Source: Burkholderiales bacterium
GTDB lineage: Bacteria; Pseudomonadota; Gammaproteobacteria; Burkholderiales; SG8-39
DNA length: 64,000 nt
Assembly: GCA_014860445.1 (NCBI GenBank)
Contig: JACZJT010000057.1
Location: 1-64,000 of the forward strand
Reading direction: 5' to 3'
In this document: one piece after another, positions 1-9,834 of the stretch
Layout of the letters: each line of letters begins with the position of its first letter
Position numbering within the stretch: the first letter of the stretch is position 1
Translations under genes and position numbers: made by a program
The notes under the pieces: generated by a model
The model's database searches: none
Told to the model about the DNA's origin: nothing
The model's input: only the letters and a program-made list of their open reading frames with translations

Positions 1-1545
1 CAGGCGCAATGACACCAGTCGTGCCTTGACCCCTTCGGCCGCCGCGCGCGCGATCGCCTCGCGCGCCGCGCCGGTGCAGGAACCGAAAGTGACGACGGCA
101 AGCTCTCCCTTGCCTTCGCTGTCGGCCCAGCGCTCGCCGTAATTGAATTGCGCCAGCTTCTTCGCGCGCTTGTCCAGTTGCCTGATGTGATCGCCCGACT
201 GGCTCGAAGGCAGTCCGCGCTCGTTGTGCTCCAGGCCGTCGGCCGTGTACGCGGTGCCCGGGTTTCCCGGAATCGCCATCGGCGAGATGCCCGACTCGGT
301 GATGGCGTAGCGATTGTAGGCTTCCGCACCGGCGCTCGCCTTCAGGCGGTCGCCGACCAGGCCGATGTCGGCGGGCGGGTCCACCACCGCGCGCGTCTGG
401 CCGAAGTACTGATCCGAAAGCACGATGGCCGGCGACTGCATCGCCTCGGCCAGGTATACCGCCCACTGCGTTGCTGAGACGCAGTCGGCGATCGAATTCG
501 GCGCCACTACGATACGCGGCGCATCCCCGTGCAGTCCATTGACTGCGATATTGACGTCGCTTTGCTCGCTTTTCGCGGGTATCCCGGTCGAAGGCCCGCC
601 GCGCATCACGTCGATGACCACGATGGGCACTTCCGCTGCAACCGCCAGGCCGATGGCTTCGGTCATCAGCGACAGCCCCGGTCCGGCGGTGGCCGTCACC
701 GATGGCACGCCGCCATAGGATGAACCGACAATCATGTTGACCGACGCCAACTCGTCCTCGGCCTGCACCAGCGTGCCACCGACCTTGGGCAGCGCCGGAG
801 CCAGCCATTCCAGCACTTCGGTCGCCGGCGTGATCGGATAGGCGGCGCAAAAACGCACGCCGCCGCGCACTGCGCCGAAGCCCGCAGCCTGATTGCCGGT
901 GATCAGCCAGCGCGCACCCGCGGATTTCTTGCTGGTTCCGGACGCAGCACCCGCAGCAATGCGCGGCACCGCTGGCACGTTTGCGGCCGCGGCATAGCCG
1001 GCTTCGGCAGCGGCGATGTTGGCGGCCATTTTTTCGCCGCCGCCTTTTTTCAGCGATTTCTGCAGCACCGCGCGCACCGAGTCCAGCGGCAATCCGCACA
1101 AACCTGCGCCCAGGCCCAGCGCGATCATGTTGGGCCAACTGCCCGGCAGCGCCTTCGCCATCTGCTTGAACGGCAGCGGCGCATAGCTTGCGCCGCGCGT
1201 GGCGAACACTTCGGGCGGTTCACCCTGCTCGGGATCGCCCAGCATCACGCTACCGACATCGAGCGGAATCTCGTCGGCAAAGCGGTGGATGTTCTGCCAG
1301 TCGATGCCGATCAGGACGTCGAAGCGATCGCCCAGGCATTCGACCGGGGATTGCGAAAAGCGCAACAGCGCCGCGGCTTCGCCGCCACGGATTTGCGGCC
1401 CGCTGGAGCGCACCATCAGTCCGTACCATCCGGCCTGGGCCGCAACCTCGAGCAACAAGTTGCCTGCGGTCATGACGCCGGCTCCGCCGCTGCCCGTTAT
1501 CGCAATCGAAATACTGGCCTTGATGTTCTCTTGGTGTTTTGACAC
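1..1545 (-). CDS. korA: 2-oxoacid:ferredoxin oxidoreductase, fused gamma-alpha subunit (KorA type), 3' end cut by window edge
   Basis: The minus strand reads open for 515 codons from a GTG at 1545 to base 1, with a GGAGG Shine-Dalgarno 7 nt upstream of the GTG. The first ~190 residues are the gamma domain (GSGGAGVMTAGN near residue 17; SSGPQIRGGEA). The rest is the alpha, pyrimidine-binding domain (AAYPITPATE, QAEDELASVNM, RGGPSTGIP). This fused layout is that of KorA, which with KorB oxidises 2-oxoglutarate to succinyl-CoA and reduces ferredoxin. In Thauera, KorAB is reported to regenerate the reduced ferredoxin used by benzoyl-CoA reductase, and the divergent had-bcr-fdx operon supports the same job here. 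The TPP-binding beta subunit should lie just left of the window. Substrate is inferred from context; a pyruvate or other 2-oxoacid enzyme is possible. Confidence 0.88.
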   Translation of the reverse strand, partial: MSKHQENIKASISIAITGSGGAGVMTAGNLLLEVAAQAGWYGLMVRSSGPQIRGGEAAALLRFSQSPVECLGDRFDVLIGIDWQNIHRFADEIPLDVGSVMLGDPEQGEPPEVFATRGASYAPLPFKQMAKALPGSWPNMIALGLGAGLCGLPLDSVRAVLQKSLKKGGGEKMAANIAAAEAGYAAAANVPAVPRIAAGAASGTSKKSAGARWLITGNQAAGFGAVRGGVRFCAAYPITPATEVLEWLAPALPKVGGTLVQAEDELASVNMIVGSSYGGVPSVTATAGPGLSLMTEAIGLAVAAEVPIVVIDVMRGGPSTGIPAKSEQSDVNIAVNGLHGDAPRIVVAPNSIADCVSATQWAVYLAEAMQSPAIVLSDQYFGQTRAVVDPPADIGLVGDRLKASAGAEAYNRYAITESGISPMAIPGNPGTAYTADGLEHNERGLPSSQSGDHIRQLDKRAKKLAQFNYGERWADSEGKGELAVVTFGSCTGAAREAIARAAAEGVKARLVSLRL

Positions 1546-1598
1546 TGTATGACCTCCATCTTGCCTGGCAACGGGTGCGCGTCTCGCAAGCGTGTTTT

Positions 1599-1616
1599 GC
1601 GATCTTGCCTGATCGC
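1599..1616. promoter_or_regulatory. inverted repeat in korA leader
   Basis: GCGATC-N6-GATCGC, a perfect 6-bp inverted repeat, lies 54 bp before the korA GTG within its predicted 5' leader. It could be an operator or a small hairpin. No known consensus is recognised. Confidence 0.25.
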
Positions 1617-1643
1617 CTGCATTTGGGCTTGACTTCTAAATGC

Positions 1644-1663
1644 GCATTCTAGTACCATAATAC
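1644..1663. promoter_or_regulatory. 20-bp palindromic operator, copy 1 (korA/had divergent promoter)
   Basis: Read on the minus strand this is GTATT-atg-GTAC-tag-AATGC. It matches the palindrome GTATT-N3-GTAC-N3-AATAC with one mismatch. Copies 2 (12095-12114) and 3 (28090-28109) share all the fixed positions except the same G/A position in copy 3. The GTATT arm coincides with the predicted -10 of korA (1657-1662), so a bound protein should block korA. It probably affects had-bcr as well, since both start from this 200-bp region. Proposed ligand: the Rrf2/BadM-like protein encoded at 28664 (inference). Confidence 0.65.
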
Positions 1664-1686
1664 TTAATTAAGAGCAAAAAAGTCAA
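1657..1686 (-). promoter_or_regulatory. predicted sigma70 promoter of korA
   Basis: On the minus strand, TTGACT (1681-1686) is followed after 18 bp by TATTAT (1657-1662). Five of six bases match the -35 consensus. The -10 lies inside the palindrome at 1644-1663. The predicted transcript has a leader of about 105 nt. No equally clear plus-strand promoter for had was found; TTGACT at 1629-1634 is a possible -35. Confidence 0.5.
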
Positions 1687-1746
1687 GCCGAACTTGAATT
1701 ACCAGTACAAACTGCAACCGCAGCACTCTCAATTGGAGCCACAGGC

Positions 1747-2820
1747 ATGAGTACAAGCGCACACCGCTGGATGATGACCGCGCCCAAGGTCGCGATGCAG
1801 GAAACGGCGTTCGACCCGTTCCCGCCGCAGCCCGCGGAGGTGGTGGTCGAGATCGCCGGCTGCGGTGTTTGCCACACCGATCTCGGCTATTTCTACGACG
1901 GCGTGCGCACCAACCACGCCCTGCCGCTCACCCTCGGTCACGAGATCAGCGGCCGTGTCGTCGCTGCCGGCAGCGGCGCCGAGAGTTGGCTGGGCAAGTC
2001 GGTGATCATCCCCGCGGTCATCCCCTGCGGCGAATGCGATCTGTGCAAGCGCGGGCGCGCCGCCATCTGCCGCGCCCAGAAGATGCCCGGCAATGACATC
2101 CAGGGCGGCTTCGCCAGCCACATCGCGGTTCCCGCGCGCGGCCTGTGCCCGGTGGACGAAAAGCGCCTCTCCGCAGCCGGCCTGGAACTGGCGGAAGTGT
2201 CGGTGGTCGCCGATGCCGTCACCACGCCTTACCAGGCAGTGCACCGCGCCGGCGTCACCCCGGGGAGCCTCGCCATCGTCATCGGCGCCGGCGGCGTCGG
2301 CGGCTACTGCGTGCAGGTGGCCCACGCCTTCGGCGCGAAAGTCGTCGCCATCGACGTCGATGCGGCCAAGCTCGCCAATATCGCGCAGCACGGCGCCGCG
2401 CTCACGCTGAACCCGAAAGAACTAGATCCCAAGGCGATGAAGGCCGCGATCTCAAAATTCGCCAAGGACAACGGCCTGCGCGCGACCGAATGGTTCATAT
2501 TCGAATGTTCCGGCAGCGCCGCCGGCCAGCTGAGCGCCTACGGACTGCTCGTGCACGGCGCCACCCTGTGCGTCGTCGGCTTCACCATGGACAAGGTGGA
2601 AGTGCGGCTGTCCAACCTGATGGCTTTCGATGCGCGTGCCATCGGCAACTGGGGCTGCACGCCCGAACACTACCCCGCCGCGCTGGAACTGGTGCTGGCG
2701 GGCAAGGTAAAGGTGAAGCCCTTCGTCGAGATGCACCCGCTCGCCGATATCAATCGCGTATTCGAAGCGACGCACAGTCACGAGATCAAGCGCCGCGCCG
2801 TACTGGTTCCAAAACCCTAA
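1747..2820 (+). CDS. had: 6-hydroxycyclohex-1-ene-1-carbonyl-CoA dehydrogenase (Had)
   Basis: A 357-aa zinc-dependent alcohol dehydrogenase. Visible are the catalytic-zinc segment GCGVCHTD (residues 38-45), GHE at 64-66, the structural-zinc cysteines C94, C97, C100 and C108, and a Rossmann GAGGVGG near residue 180. In the Thauera-type pathway Had oxidises the hydroxylated cyclohexene-carbonyl-CoA to the 6-oxo compound with NAD+, after benzoyl-CoA reductase and Dch and before Oah opens the ring. It is first of the had-oah-dch-bcrCBAD run, 14 bp ahead of oah. The start is supported by GGAG 8 nt upstream. The divergent region before it carries the palindromic operator at 1644-1663. Confidence 0.93.
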   Translation: MSTSAHRWMMTAPKVAMQETAFDPFPPQPAEVVVEIAGCGVCHTDLGYFYDGVRTNHALPLTLGHEISGRVVAAGSGAESWLGKSVIIPAVIPCGECDLCKRGRAAICRAQKMPGNDIQGGFASHIAVPARGLCPVDEKRLSAAGLELAEVSVVADAVTTPYQAVHRAGVTPGSLAIVIGAGGVGGYCVQVAHAFGAKVVAIDVDAAKLANIAQHGAALTLNPKELDPKAMKAAISKFAKDNGLRATEWFIFECSGSAAGQLSAYGLLVHGATLCVVGFTMDKVEVRLSNLMAFDARAIGNWGCTPEHYPAALELVLAGKVKVKPFVEMHPLADINRVFEATHSHEIKRRAVLVPKP

Positions 2821-2834
2821 GGAGAGATTTGATC

Positions 2835-3950
2835 ATGGCAGCTACCCCGACCCGGGAATTCAAGAACCACGAACTCGACGAGGACTACGCCCGCCCTGGC
2901 GTGCGCTACGAGAAGCGACCGGCGCAGACGCCCGACGGCAAGGTGGTCCCAGACCTGTACAACGCCTGGATCTGGCTGGACAACCCGGGACAGTTCAACT
3001 CCTACACCACGGACATGGTGAAGGGCGTGATCCTCGCGTTTCGCGCCGCGTCGAACGCGCGCGACGTCAACTGCGTGGTGTTCACCGGATCGGGCGACAA
3101 GGCTTTCTGCACCGGCGGCAACACCAAGGAATACGCCGAGTACTACGCCGGCCATCCGCAGGAATACCGCGCCTACATGCGCCTGTTCAACGACATGGTG
3201 TCGGCGATCCTCGCCTGCGACAAACCAGTGATCTGCCGCGTCAACGGCATGCGCATCGGCGGCGGACAGGAAATCGGCATGGCCTGCGATTTCACCGTGG
3301 CACAGGATCTGGCGCGCTTCGGCCAGGCCGGCCCCAAGCACGGCTCGGCCCCGATCGGCGGCGCCACCGACTTTCTTCCGCTGATGATCGGCGCCGAGCG
3401 CGCCATGGCGGCCTGCGTGCTGTGCGAACCGTTCTCGGCGCACAAGGCCTATCAAATGGGCATGATCACCGACGTGGTCCCGGCCTTGAAGGTGGATGGC
3501 AAGTTCGTCGCCAATCCGATGGTGGAAACCAAACAGATGACCGATGAATTCGGCCGGATGGTGTTCGGCGAATTCAAGACCGGCGACGCGGCGAAACAGG
3601 CCAAAGCCGTGATGGCCAGCGGCAAGATCGACCTGTCGCTGCTCGACGCCAAGGTCGAGGAACTCTGCGCCAAGATGCTGCTGACCTTCCCCGACTGCAC
3701 CACCAAGACCATCGAAGAGTTGCGCAAGCCCAAGCTCATCGCCTGGAACGCGAACAAGGAAAATTCGCGCGCCTGGCTGGCGCTCAACATGATGACCGAG
3801 GCGCGCGCCGGCTTCGTCGCATTCAACGAGGGTCCGAAGGACGACCGCGAAGTCGACTTCATCGGCCTGCGCCAGCGCCTTGCGCGCGGCGAAGGCTGGG
3901 GCACCGAATTGCACGACGCGATCCAGCCGAAGAACAAGAAAAAGGCCTGA
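2835..3950 (+). CDS. oah: 6-oxocyclohex-1-ene-1-carbonyl-CoA hydrolase (Oah)
   Basis: A 371-aa crotonase-fold protein, longer than ordinary enoyl-CoA hydratases (~260 aa) as expected for Oah. Oxyanion-hole segments are at 87-96 (GDKAFCTGGN) and 138-147 (GMRIGGGQEI). Oah adds two waters to the 6-oxo intermediate and cleaves the alicyclic ring, giving 3-hydroxypimelyl-CoA. The same frame is open far upstream inside had. The ATG at 2835 is chosen because GGAGAG lies at 2821-2826 and the protein then starts at the conserved MAATPTREFK end. It is followed by dch after 4 bp. Confidence 0.93.
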   Translation: MAATPTREFKNHELDEDYARPGVRYEKRPAQTPDGKVVPDLYNAWIWLDNPGQFNSYTTDMVKGVILAFRAASNARDVNCVVFTGSGDKAFCTGGNTKEYAEYYAGHPQEYRAYMRLFNDMVSAILACDKPVICRVNGMRIGGGQEIGMACDFTVAQDLARFGQAGPKHGSAPIGGATDFLPLMIGAERAMAACVLCEPFSAHKAYQMGMITDVVPALKVDGKFVANPMVETKQMTDEFGRMVFGEFKTGDAAKQAKAVMASGKIDLSLLDAKVEELCAKMLLTFPDCTTKTIEELRKPKLIAWNANKENSRAWLALNMMTEARAGFVAFNEGPKDDREVDFIGLRQRLARGEGWGTELHDAIQPKNKKKA

Positions 3951-3954
3951 ACCC

Positions 3955-4743
3955 GTGGCTACCAATCCGACACCGAACGACGGACCGCTGAAAGTCTGGA
4001 CTGAGCGCGAGGGCACGCTGTTGCGCCTGCGCCTGTCGCGCCCGAAGGCGAACATCGTCGATGCCGCCATGATCGCGGCGCTGCACCAGGCGTTCGACGC
4101 GCACCGCGGCAACAGCGGCATTCTGGGTGTGCTGCTGGACGCCGAAGGGCCGCATTTTTCCTTCGGTGCGAGCGTGGAGGAACATCTGGCGGAGCGCTGT
4201 GCGGCGATGCTCGCAGGCCTGCATGCGCTGCTGATCGCGATGCTCGAATGGCCGGTGCCGGTTCTGGTTGCGGTCAAGGGGCAGTGCCTGGGCGGGGGAC
4301 TCGAACTTGCCATGGGCGGCAGCCTCATATTCGCCGCCGCAGACGCCAAGCTGGGCCAGCCCGAGATCCAGCTCGGCGTGTTCGCGCCGGCCGCGTCGGT
4401 CCTGCTGCCGCCGCGCATCGGCCAGGCCGCGTCCGAAGATCTGCTGTTCTCCGGTCGCTCGATCGGCGCCGAGGAAGCGCTGCGCCTGGGCCTGGTGACT
4501 TCGGTTACGCCCGACCCGGAAGCGGCGGCACTGGCTTACTTTGATCAGCAGCTCGCAGGCAAGAGCGCCAGTTCGCTCGCCTGCGCGATGGCCGCGGCCC
4601 GCGGCGGCTACCTGCTGCGCGTGCGCCGGCGCATAGCCGAAGTCGAACAACTCTATCTCGACCGCCTGATGCAAACTCGCGACGCGAACGAAGGCCTCGC
4701 GGCCTTCATCGCCAAGCGTCCGCCAAAATGGGAGCACCGATAA
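3955..4743 (+). CDS. dch: cyclohexa-1,5-diene-1-carbonyl-CoA hydratase (Dch)
   Basis: A 262-aa crotonase-family protein with HFSFGASVEEH (67-77) and GQCLGGGLEL (109-118) forming the acyl-CoA pocket. Dch hydrates the dienoyl-CoA product of benzoyl-CoA reductase to 6-hydroxycyclohex-1-ene-carbonyl-CoA. The start is placed at a GTG 4 nt after the oah stop. The frame is open 75 nt further upstream, but that stretch overlaps oah and is compositionally unlike a Dch N-terminus. The stop TAA overlaps the bcrC ATG by one base (TAATG), implying translational coupling of hydratase and reductase subunits. Confidence 0.92.
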   Translation: MATNPTPNDGPLKVWTEREGTLLRLRLSRPKANIVDAAMIAALHQAFDAHRGNSGILGVLLDAEGPHFSFGASVEEHLAERCAAMLAGLHALLIAMLEWPVPVLVAVKGQCLGGGLELAMGGSLIFAAADAKLGQPEIQLGVFAPAASVLLPPRIGQAASEDLLFSGRSIGAEEALRLGLVTSVTPDPEAAALAYFDQQLAGKSASSLACAMAAARGGYLLRVRRRIAEVEQLYLDRLMQTRDANEGLAAFIAKRPPKWEHR

Positions 4744-5927
4744 TGGCAAAACCAAAGAGCCAGACCGCGCAAGAGATAGTCGAACGCTGCCAGGCACTGT
4801 TCGACGACCTGCATTTCAATTCGGTCAAAGAGTGGAAGGCCGCCGTACCCGGGCGCAAGGCGATCGGCTTCATGCCGGTCTACGTGCCGCGTGAAATCAT
4901 CCACGCAGCCGGCATGCTGCCGGTGGGGATCATGGGCGGGGGCGATCAACTCGAGGTGATCCAGGGCGACGCCTATTATCAGAGCTACATCTGCCGCATT
5001 CCGCGCTCGACGCTGGAGCTCGGACTTACCGGACGCCTGGATTGTCTGGACGGCATGCTGTTCCCGTCGATCTGCGACGTGATCCGCAATCTTTCGGGCA
5101 TGTGGCAGATCCTGTTCAAGGACAAATACGTCAGATACATCGACGTGCCGCAGAACTATCAGGACGGCGTCGGCGGTACTTTCTACATTCACGAAATGCA
5201 GGTGCTGCGCGACGACATCGGCAAACTTGCGGGCAAGCCGATCACGGACGAGGCGCTGCGTGCATCGATCAAGGTGTACAACGAAAACCGGCGGGCGGTG
5301 CAGGAACTGTACAAGTATCGCGCCGCCAAGCCCTGGCAGGCGCCGACATCCGAGGTATACCTGGTGCTGCGCGCGGGCATGGTGCTGCCGGTGGAAGAGC
5401 ACACCAAACTGGTGCGCGAGTACATCGCCGCGACCGACGCGGTCGCCAGGCCGAAGCGCGACAACGCACGCATCATCATGACCGGCGCGTTCTGCGAGCA
5501 GCCGCCGCTCAGCCTGATCAAGTCGATCGAAATGGCCGGCTGCTACATCGTCGACGACGACTTCATGCTGGTGATGCGCATGCTGACCGACGACGTGGTC
5601 GAAACCGGGGATCCGCTGGACGAGTTGTCGAAATCCTTCCTGCACCGCTCGATGCAGACTTCGTCGAAATACGACGAGTTCAAGAAGGACAAGGGCAAAT
5701 ACCTGCTCGATTCCACCAAGCTGAACGCCGGCGAAGGCGTCATTTTCGCCGCCCCTTCCTTCTGCGATCCGGCGCTGCTTGAGCGACCGATGCTGCAATC
5801 GGTGCTGGCCGAGCACAAGATCCCCTACACCGCGTTCAAGTATGCGGAAAACACCGGCCAGATGGCGCCGATCCGCGAACAGGCGGGGACGTTTGCCGAT
5901 TCAATCAAACTTTGGAGCGCTGCCTAA
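4743..5927 (+). CDS. bcrC: class I benzoyl-CoA reductase subunit BcrC
   Basis: A 394-aa member of the 2-hydroxyglutaryl-CoA dehydratase D-component family, with the family element FMPVYVPREIIHAAGMLP at residues 43-60 and conserved cysteines at 84, 101 and 111. In the Thauera enzyme the B and C subunits form the substrate-binding half that carries [4Fe-4S] clusters and accepts electrons from the A/D ATPase half. Together they reduce the aromatic ring of benzoyl-CoA to the 1,5-diene at the cost of two ATP. The ATG overlaps the dch stop, and the TAA overlaps the bcrB ATG in the same way (5925-5929). The order C-B-A-D is that of Thauera bcr rather than a renamed bzd cluster. Confidence 0.95.
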   Translation: MAKPKSQTAQEIVERCQALFDDLHFNSVKEWKAAVPGRKAIGFMPVYVPREIIHAAGMLPVGIMGGGDQLEVIQGDAYYQSYICRIPRSTLELGLTGRLDCLDGMLFPSICDVIRNLSGMWQILFKDKYVRYIDVPQNYQDGVGGTFYIHEMQVLRDDIGKLAGKPITDEALRASIKVYNENRRAVQELYKYRAAKPWQAPTSEVYLVLRAGMVLPVEEHTKLVREYIAATDAVARPKRDNARIIMTGAFCEQPPLSLIKSIEMAGCYIVDDDFMLVMRMLTDDVVETGDPLDELSKSFLHRSMQTSSKYDEFKKDKGKYLLDSTKLNAGEGVIFAAPSFCDPALLERPMLQSVLAEHKIPYTAFKYAENTGQMAPIREQAGTFADSIKLWSAA

Positions 5928-7255
5928 TGAGCACACCCATTCAGATGACACCGCCGCAACCCTCGAAGAAGGCGGTTCCGGCCGCGCAGAAAGAGGACGC
6001 GATGCTGTTGCAGAAGGAAATGATCAACCGCAACTACCTCGAACTCGCCACCGCACACCAGCAGGGCAAGAAAGTCGCGGCCACCTTCGTGCCGGGCAAT
6101 CTGAACGAACTGGTGATGTGCTTCGATTTTGCGCGCAGTTTGCCCGAGACCAACGCGCTGCAGAACGGCATGCGCAAGAAGTCCGGCAAGATGATCATGG
6201 ATGCCGAGCGCGACGGACACTCGGAAGACGTGTGCACCTACGTCAAGGCCGACCTGGGCATGATGCTCGGCGGCGAAGTCGGCCCGACCGGCGATCCGCT
6301 GCCGCGGCCCGACCTGCTGCTGCTCTCCTACACCGGCTGCTTCACCTTCATGAAGTGGTTCGAGCTGATCCGGCAGAAATACAACTGCGAAACCACCATG
6401 CTGCACGTCCCCTACCAGGGAGACGGCAAGATTTCACAGAACATGCGCGACTACGTGGTCAAGCAGATCAAGGAGAACGTGATCCCGTCGCTGGAGCGCG
6501 TCTCGGGGGTCAAGTTCGACATCGACCGCCTGCGCCAGTACATGAAGGAATCGGCCAAGGCCGAGGAAGACCTGGTGCAGGTGCTGCAGTCGGCGAAGAA
6601 ACGCCCCTCCCCCATCGACGGCTATTTCGGCGCGGTGTATTACATCGGCCCGATATTCACCGCGTTTCGCGGCACCACCGAAGCGACGGAATACTATCGC
6701 GTGCTGCGCCAGGAGATCGAGCAGCGCGTGCGCGACGGCAGGGGGCCGATCACGCCTGACGGCGAAATGGGCGAGGAAAAATACCGCCTGGTGGTGGAAG
6801 GCCCGCCAAACTGGACCAGCTTCCGCGAGTTCTGGAAGATGTTCTATGACGAGGGGGCGGTGGTGGTCAGTTCCACCTACTCGAAAGTGGGCGGCGTGTA
6901 CGACTTCGGCTTCCGCCACGACGCGGACCATCCAATCGAGTCGCTCGCGGAATACTGCCTGGGCTGCTACACCAACCTCAACCTGCCGCAGCGCATCGAC
7001 ATGATCTGCAAGTACATCGACGAGTACCAGGCCGACGGCCTGCTGATCAATTCGATCAAGAGCTGCAACAGCTTTTCCGCGGGCCAGCTGCTGATCCTGC
7101 GCGAAGTCGAAAAACGCACCGGCAAACCGGCGGCGTTCATCGAGTCCGATCTGGTCGATCCGCGCTACTTCTCCGCGGCCAACATCAAGAACCGGCTGGA
7201 GAGCTACTTCCAGATGATCAAGCAGAAACGCACCGCCGCCGGCGCGATTCACTAA
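5927..7255 (+). CDS. bcrB: class I benzoyl-CoA reductase subunit BcrB
   Basis: A 442-aa protein of the same dehydratase D-component family as BcrC but a separate paralogue. It is recognised by its position and by cysteines in [17 protein letters not shown] and [10 protein letters not shown]. With BcrC it makes the benzoyl-CoA-binding module of the reductase. The start is the ATG in the TAATG junction with bcrC. An alternative in-frame start 15 nt upstream would overlap bcrC further and has no better ribosome site. bcrA follows after 16 bp. Confidence 0.94.
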   Translation: MSTPIQMTPPQPSKKAVPAAQKEDAMLLQKEMINRNYLELATAHQQGKKVAATFVPGNLNELVMCFDFARSLPETNALQNGMRKKSGKMIMDAERDGHSEDVCTYVKADLGMMLGGEVGPTGDPLPRPDLLLLSYTGCFTFMKWFELIRQKYNCETTMLHVPYQGDGKISQNMRDYVVKQIKENVIPSLERVSGVKFDIDRLRQYMKESAKAEEDLVQVLQSAKKRPSPIDGYFGAVYYIGPIFTAFRGTTEATEYYRVLRQEIEQRVRDGRGPITPDGEMGEEKYRLVVEGPPNWTSFREFWKMFYDEGAVVVSSTYSKVGGVYDFGFRHDADHPIESLAEYCLGCYTNLNLPQRIDMICKYIDEYQADGLLINSIKSCNSFSAGQLLILREVEKRTGKPAAFIESDLVDPRYFSAANIKNRLESYFQMIKQKRTAAGAIH

Positions 7256-7271
7256 ACACGGGGAAACCAAT

Positions 7272-8612
7272 ATGCGCTGCTTCATCGGAATCGACCTCGG
7301 ATCGACCACCACCAAAGCGGTGGTGATCGACGAGGACCGCAACATACTCGGCCGCGGCATAACCAACTCGCGCTCCAACTACGATACGGCTGCTGCGATC
7401 GCCAAGCAGGAGGCGCTGGTCAACACGCGCTTCCACCTGTTTCGCAACTCGCTGTCAAAATCGAAGGCGCTCAACGGCAACCTGGACGATTTCATCGCCC
7501 ACCTCGAGCGCGACTTCCGCCTGGAGCAGTTCCTGGAGCAGCTGGGCGATCTGGAGGCCACCTGCCGCCGTGCCGCCGAAGGCACGCGCTTCGGCGCCAA
7601 CGCCGCGGCGGTCAACGAAGCGCTGACCGAGGTGTTCAAGCGCCTGCAGTCGGAAGCGCCGGACCTGTTTGCGCCGGGCGCCAAACGCAAGTCCGATTTC
7701 TTCCGCGACATCGCCGGCAGCCGCTATCTCGCCATTGGCGAGACGGTGTCCAAGGAATTGGGCATACGCTACGACATGGTGCTCAACGTATTCGACCGCT
7801 CGATCATCGAAGTGGAAAACCGCGTCTACGCAGATGCCATGACCACCAACCTGATGAACGCTCTGGAACGCACATTCAAAGGCATGCCCGAGACCGCCGG
7901 CCGCGCCGACGCGATACGTGCGCCGATCAAGAACGTGCTCGACACCGAACTGGAAGAGAGCTACGTGATCGGCACCGGCTACGGCCGCGCCCGCCTGCCC
8001 TTCTCCAAGGAACATATCCGCTCCGAAATCCTCTGCCACGGACTGGGCGCGCACGTCATGTACCCGAAAACCGCCACCGTGCTCGACATCGGCGGCCAGG
8101 ACACCAAGGCGATCCAGGTGGACAATCACGGCATCGTCGAGAGCTTCCAGATGAACGACCGTTGCGCCGCCGGTTGCGGACGCTACCTCGGCTATATCGC
8201 CGACGAGATGAACATGGGCCTGCACGAACTCGGGCCGCTGGCGATGAAGGCCACAAAAAACGTGCGCATCAATTCGACCTGCACCGTGTTCGCCGGTGCC
8301 GAGTTGCGCGACCGCCTGTCGCTGGGAGAAAAACGCGAAGACATCATGCTCGGCCTGCACCGCGCCATCATCCTGCGCGCGATGTCCATCCTGGCGCGCT
8401 CGGGCGGCGTGCGCGACGAGTTCACCTTCACCGGCGGTGTGGCCAAGAACGAGGCGGCCGTGAAGTCGCTGAAGGAACTGGTGAGCGAGAATTACGGAGA
8501 GCTGAAGCTCAACATCGATCCGGATTCGATCTATACCGGTGCATTGGGCGGCGCAACCTTTGCGTGGCGCGCCGTGGTTGAAGAAGGCAAGACAGCGGAG
8601 GCGAGAGTATGA
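7272..8612 (+). CDS. bcrA: benzoyl-CoA reductase ATPase subunit BcrA
   Basis: A 446-aa ASKHA-fold ATPase with the phosphate-binding loop [13 protein letters not shown] at residues 6-18. Candidate iron-sulfur cysteines are in [12 protein letters not shown] and [11 protein letters not shown], where the related activases bind the cluster shared between subunits. BcrA with BcrD accepts an electron from reduced ferredoxin and drives it to BcrBC by ATP hydrolysis. Its length (~48 kDa) matches BcrA rather than the shorter BcrD. GGGGAAACC precedes the ATG. The stop overlaps the bcrD start (ATGA). Confidence 0.95.
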   Translation: MRCFIGIDLGSTTTKAVVIDEDRNILGRGITNSRSNYDTAAAIAKQEALVNTRFHLFRNSLSKSKALNGNLDDFIAHLERDFRLEQFLEQLGDLEATCRRAAEGTRFGANAAAVNEALTEVFKRLQSEAPDLFAPGAKRKSDFFRDIAGSRYLAIGETVSKELGIRYDMVLNVFDRSIIEVENRVYADAMTTNLMNALERTFKGMPETAGRADAIRAPIKNVLDTELEESYVIGTGYGRARLPFSKEHIRSEILCHGLGAHVMYPKTATVLDIGGQDTKAIQVDNHGIVESFQMNDRCAAGCGRYLGYIADEMNMGLHELGPLAMKATKNVRINSTCTVFAGAELRDRLSLGEKREDIMLGLHRAIILRAMSILARSGGVRDEFTFTGGVAKNEAAVKSLKELVSENYGELKLNIDPDSIYTGALGGATFAWRAVVEEGKTAEARV

Positions 8613-9451
8613 CCATCAGCGTAGGCATCGATATCGGTTCGGGCGTCGTCAAGACGGCACTGTTCAGGACCGAAGGCGGCAAGGAAGAATGGCTCGCGCG
8701 CCGCGTGGAGCGCATTCGCAAGCGCGACAATATGCAGCTCGCAAAAGCAGGTTACGACGAAGTGCTCGAGGAAGCTGGGCTCAAGCCCGCAGATGTCGAC
8801 TACGTCGCCACTACCGGCGAAGGCGAGAACGTCAAGTTCGCCACCGGCCACTTCTACTCCATGACCACGCACGCGCGCGGCGCCATCTATCTCCAGCCCG
8901 AAGCACGCGGCGTCGTGGACATCGGCGCCCTCAACGGCCGCGCGATCTATGTGGATGAGCGCGGCAAGGTGCTGGCCTACAAGATGACCAGCCAGTGCGC
9001 CTCGGGCTCCGGCCAGTTCCTGGAAAACATCGCGCGCTACCTCGGCGTCGCGGTCGAGGAAATCGGGCCGCTTTCCAAATCCGCCGAGACGCCGGAAAAG
9101 ATCAGTTCGATCTGCGCCGTGCTGGCAGAGACGGACGTGATCAACATGGTCTCGCGCGGCATCCCGACGCCCGACATACTGAAAGGCATCCACCTGTCCA
9201 TGGCCTCGCGCCTGGTAAAACTGCTGAAAGTCACCGGCATCATGAAAGACACGGTGCTGCTCACCGGTGGCCTGGCGCTAGACGTGGGCTTGCTGCTTGC
9301 AGTTCAGGAGGAATTGGTCAACGAAAAAATCAGCGGACTGAAGGTGGTCAACCACCCCGACTCCATTTGCGCGGGGGCGATAGGCGCTGCATTGTGGGGC
9401 GCATTCCGGCATGGCAAGCTGCGCGAACTGCAGCAGCGCGCAGCAGCCTGA
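8609..9451 (+). CDS. bcrD: benzoyl-CoA reductase ATPase subunit BcrD
   Basis: A 280-aa ASKHA ATPase, shorter than BcrA, with [13 protein letters not shown] at residues 6-18. Cysteine motifs [13 protein letters not shown] and [11 protein letters not shown] are typical of 2-hydroxyacyl-CoA dehydratase activators. It pairs with BcrA and contributes two of the cluster cysteines (family knowledge). It overlaps bcrA by 4 bp and is followed by the ferredoxin gene after 57 bp. Confidence 0.95.
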   Translation: MTISVGIDIGSGVVKTALFRTEGGKEEWLARRVERIRKRDNMQLAKAGYDEVLEEAGLKPADVDYVATTGEGENVKFATGHFYSMTTHARGAIYLQPEARGVVDIGALNGRAIYVDERGKVLAYKMTSQCASGSGQFLENIARYLGVAVEEIGPLSKSAETPEKISSICAVLAETDVINMVSRGIPTPDILKGIHLSMASRLVKLLKVTGIMKDTVLLTGGLALDVGLLLAVQEELVNEKISGLKVVNHPDSICAGAIGAALWGAFRHGKLRELQQRAAA

Positions 9452-9508
9452 ACCCGAGAGACGATGTATCATTCTGTTTTGTGACCAGTAGAAACGAAGG
9501 AGATTCAG

Positions 9509-9751
9509 ATGGCACTGTTAATCAACGACGACTGCACCGACTGCGACGCATGCGTCGAATCCTGCCCGAACAAAGCAATCACGGCCGGAACCCCTTATGT
9601 CATCGACCCGGCGCTGTGCACCGAGTGTGTCGGCGCCCATGACGAGCCGCAATGCATGCTGGTGTGCCCGGCCGACTGCATCGTAGACCATCCGGACTTC
9701 CGCGAAAGCAAGGAAGAGTTGACGGCGAAATACCACAGCATTCACGGCTAA
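9509..9751 (+). CDS. fdx: 2[4Fe-4S] ferredoxin, Alvin type
   Basis: An 80-aa ferredoxin. The first motif is C9-x2-C12-x2-C15-x3-C19. The second is C37-x2-C40-x8-C49-x3-C53, the expanded spacing of Allochromatium/Thauera-type ferredoxins, followed by a C-terminal helix. Such low-potential ferredoxins donate electrons to class I benzoyl-CoA reductase. AAGGAG lies 7 nt before the ATG. It sits at the end of the bcr operon, so it likely links the KorA enzyme at the left edge and the other ferredoxin oxidoreductases in the window to BcrAD. Confidence 0.94.
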   Translation: MALLINDDCTDCDACVESCPNKAITAGTPYVIDPALCTECVGAHDEPQCMLVCPADCIVDHPDFRESKEELTAKYHSIHG

Positions 9752-9834
9752 GCGTCTGTCGCGGGATTGAGGCCACGGGGCGCCCTGCGCGCCGCGCGGC
9801 ACCCCCCCTCCACCTCCGGTACAGCGACATCGCC

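Noticed and set aside
1629-1661. Plus-strand promoter for had (TTGACT ... CATAAT)
   Set aside because: The 21-bp spacing is too long for a standard promoter; kept only as a possible -35.
2817-4797. Long minus-strand frames opposite oah and dch
   Set aside because: Shadows of the crotonase genes; composition rich in histidine and arginine, no motif.
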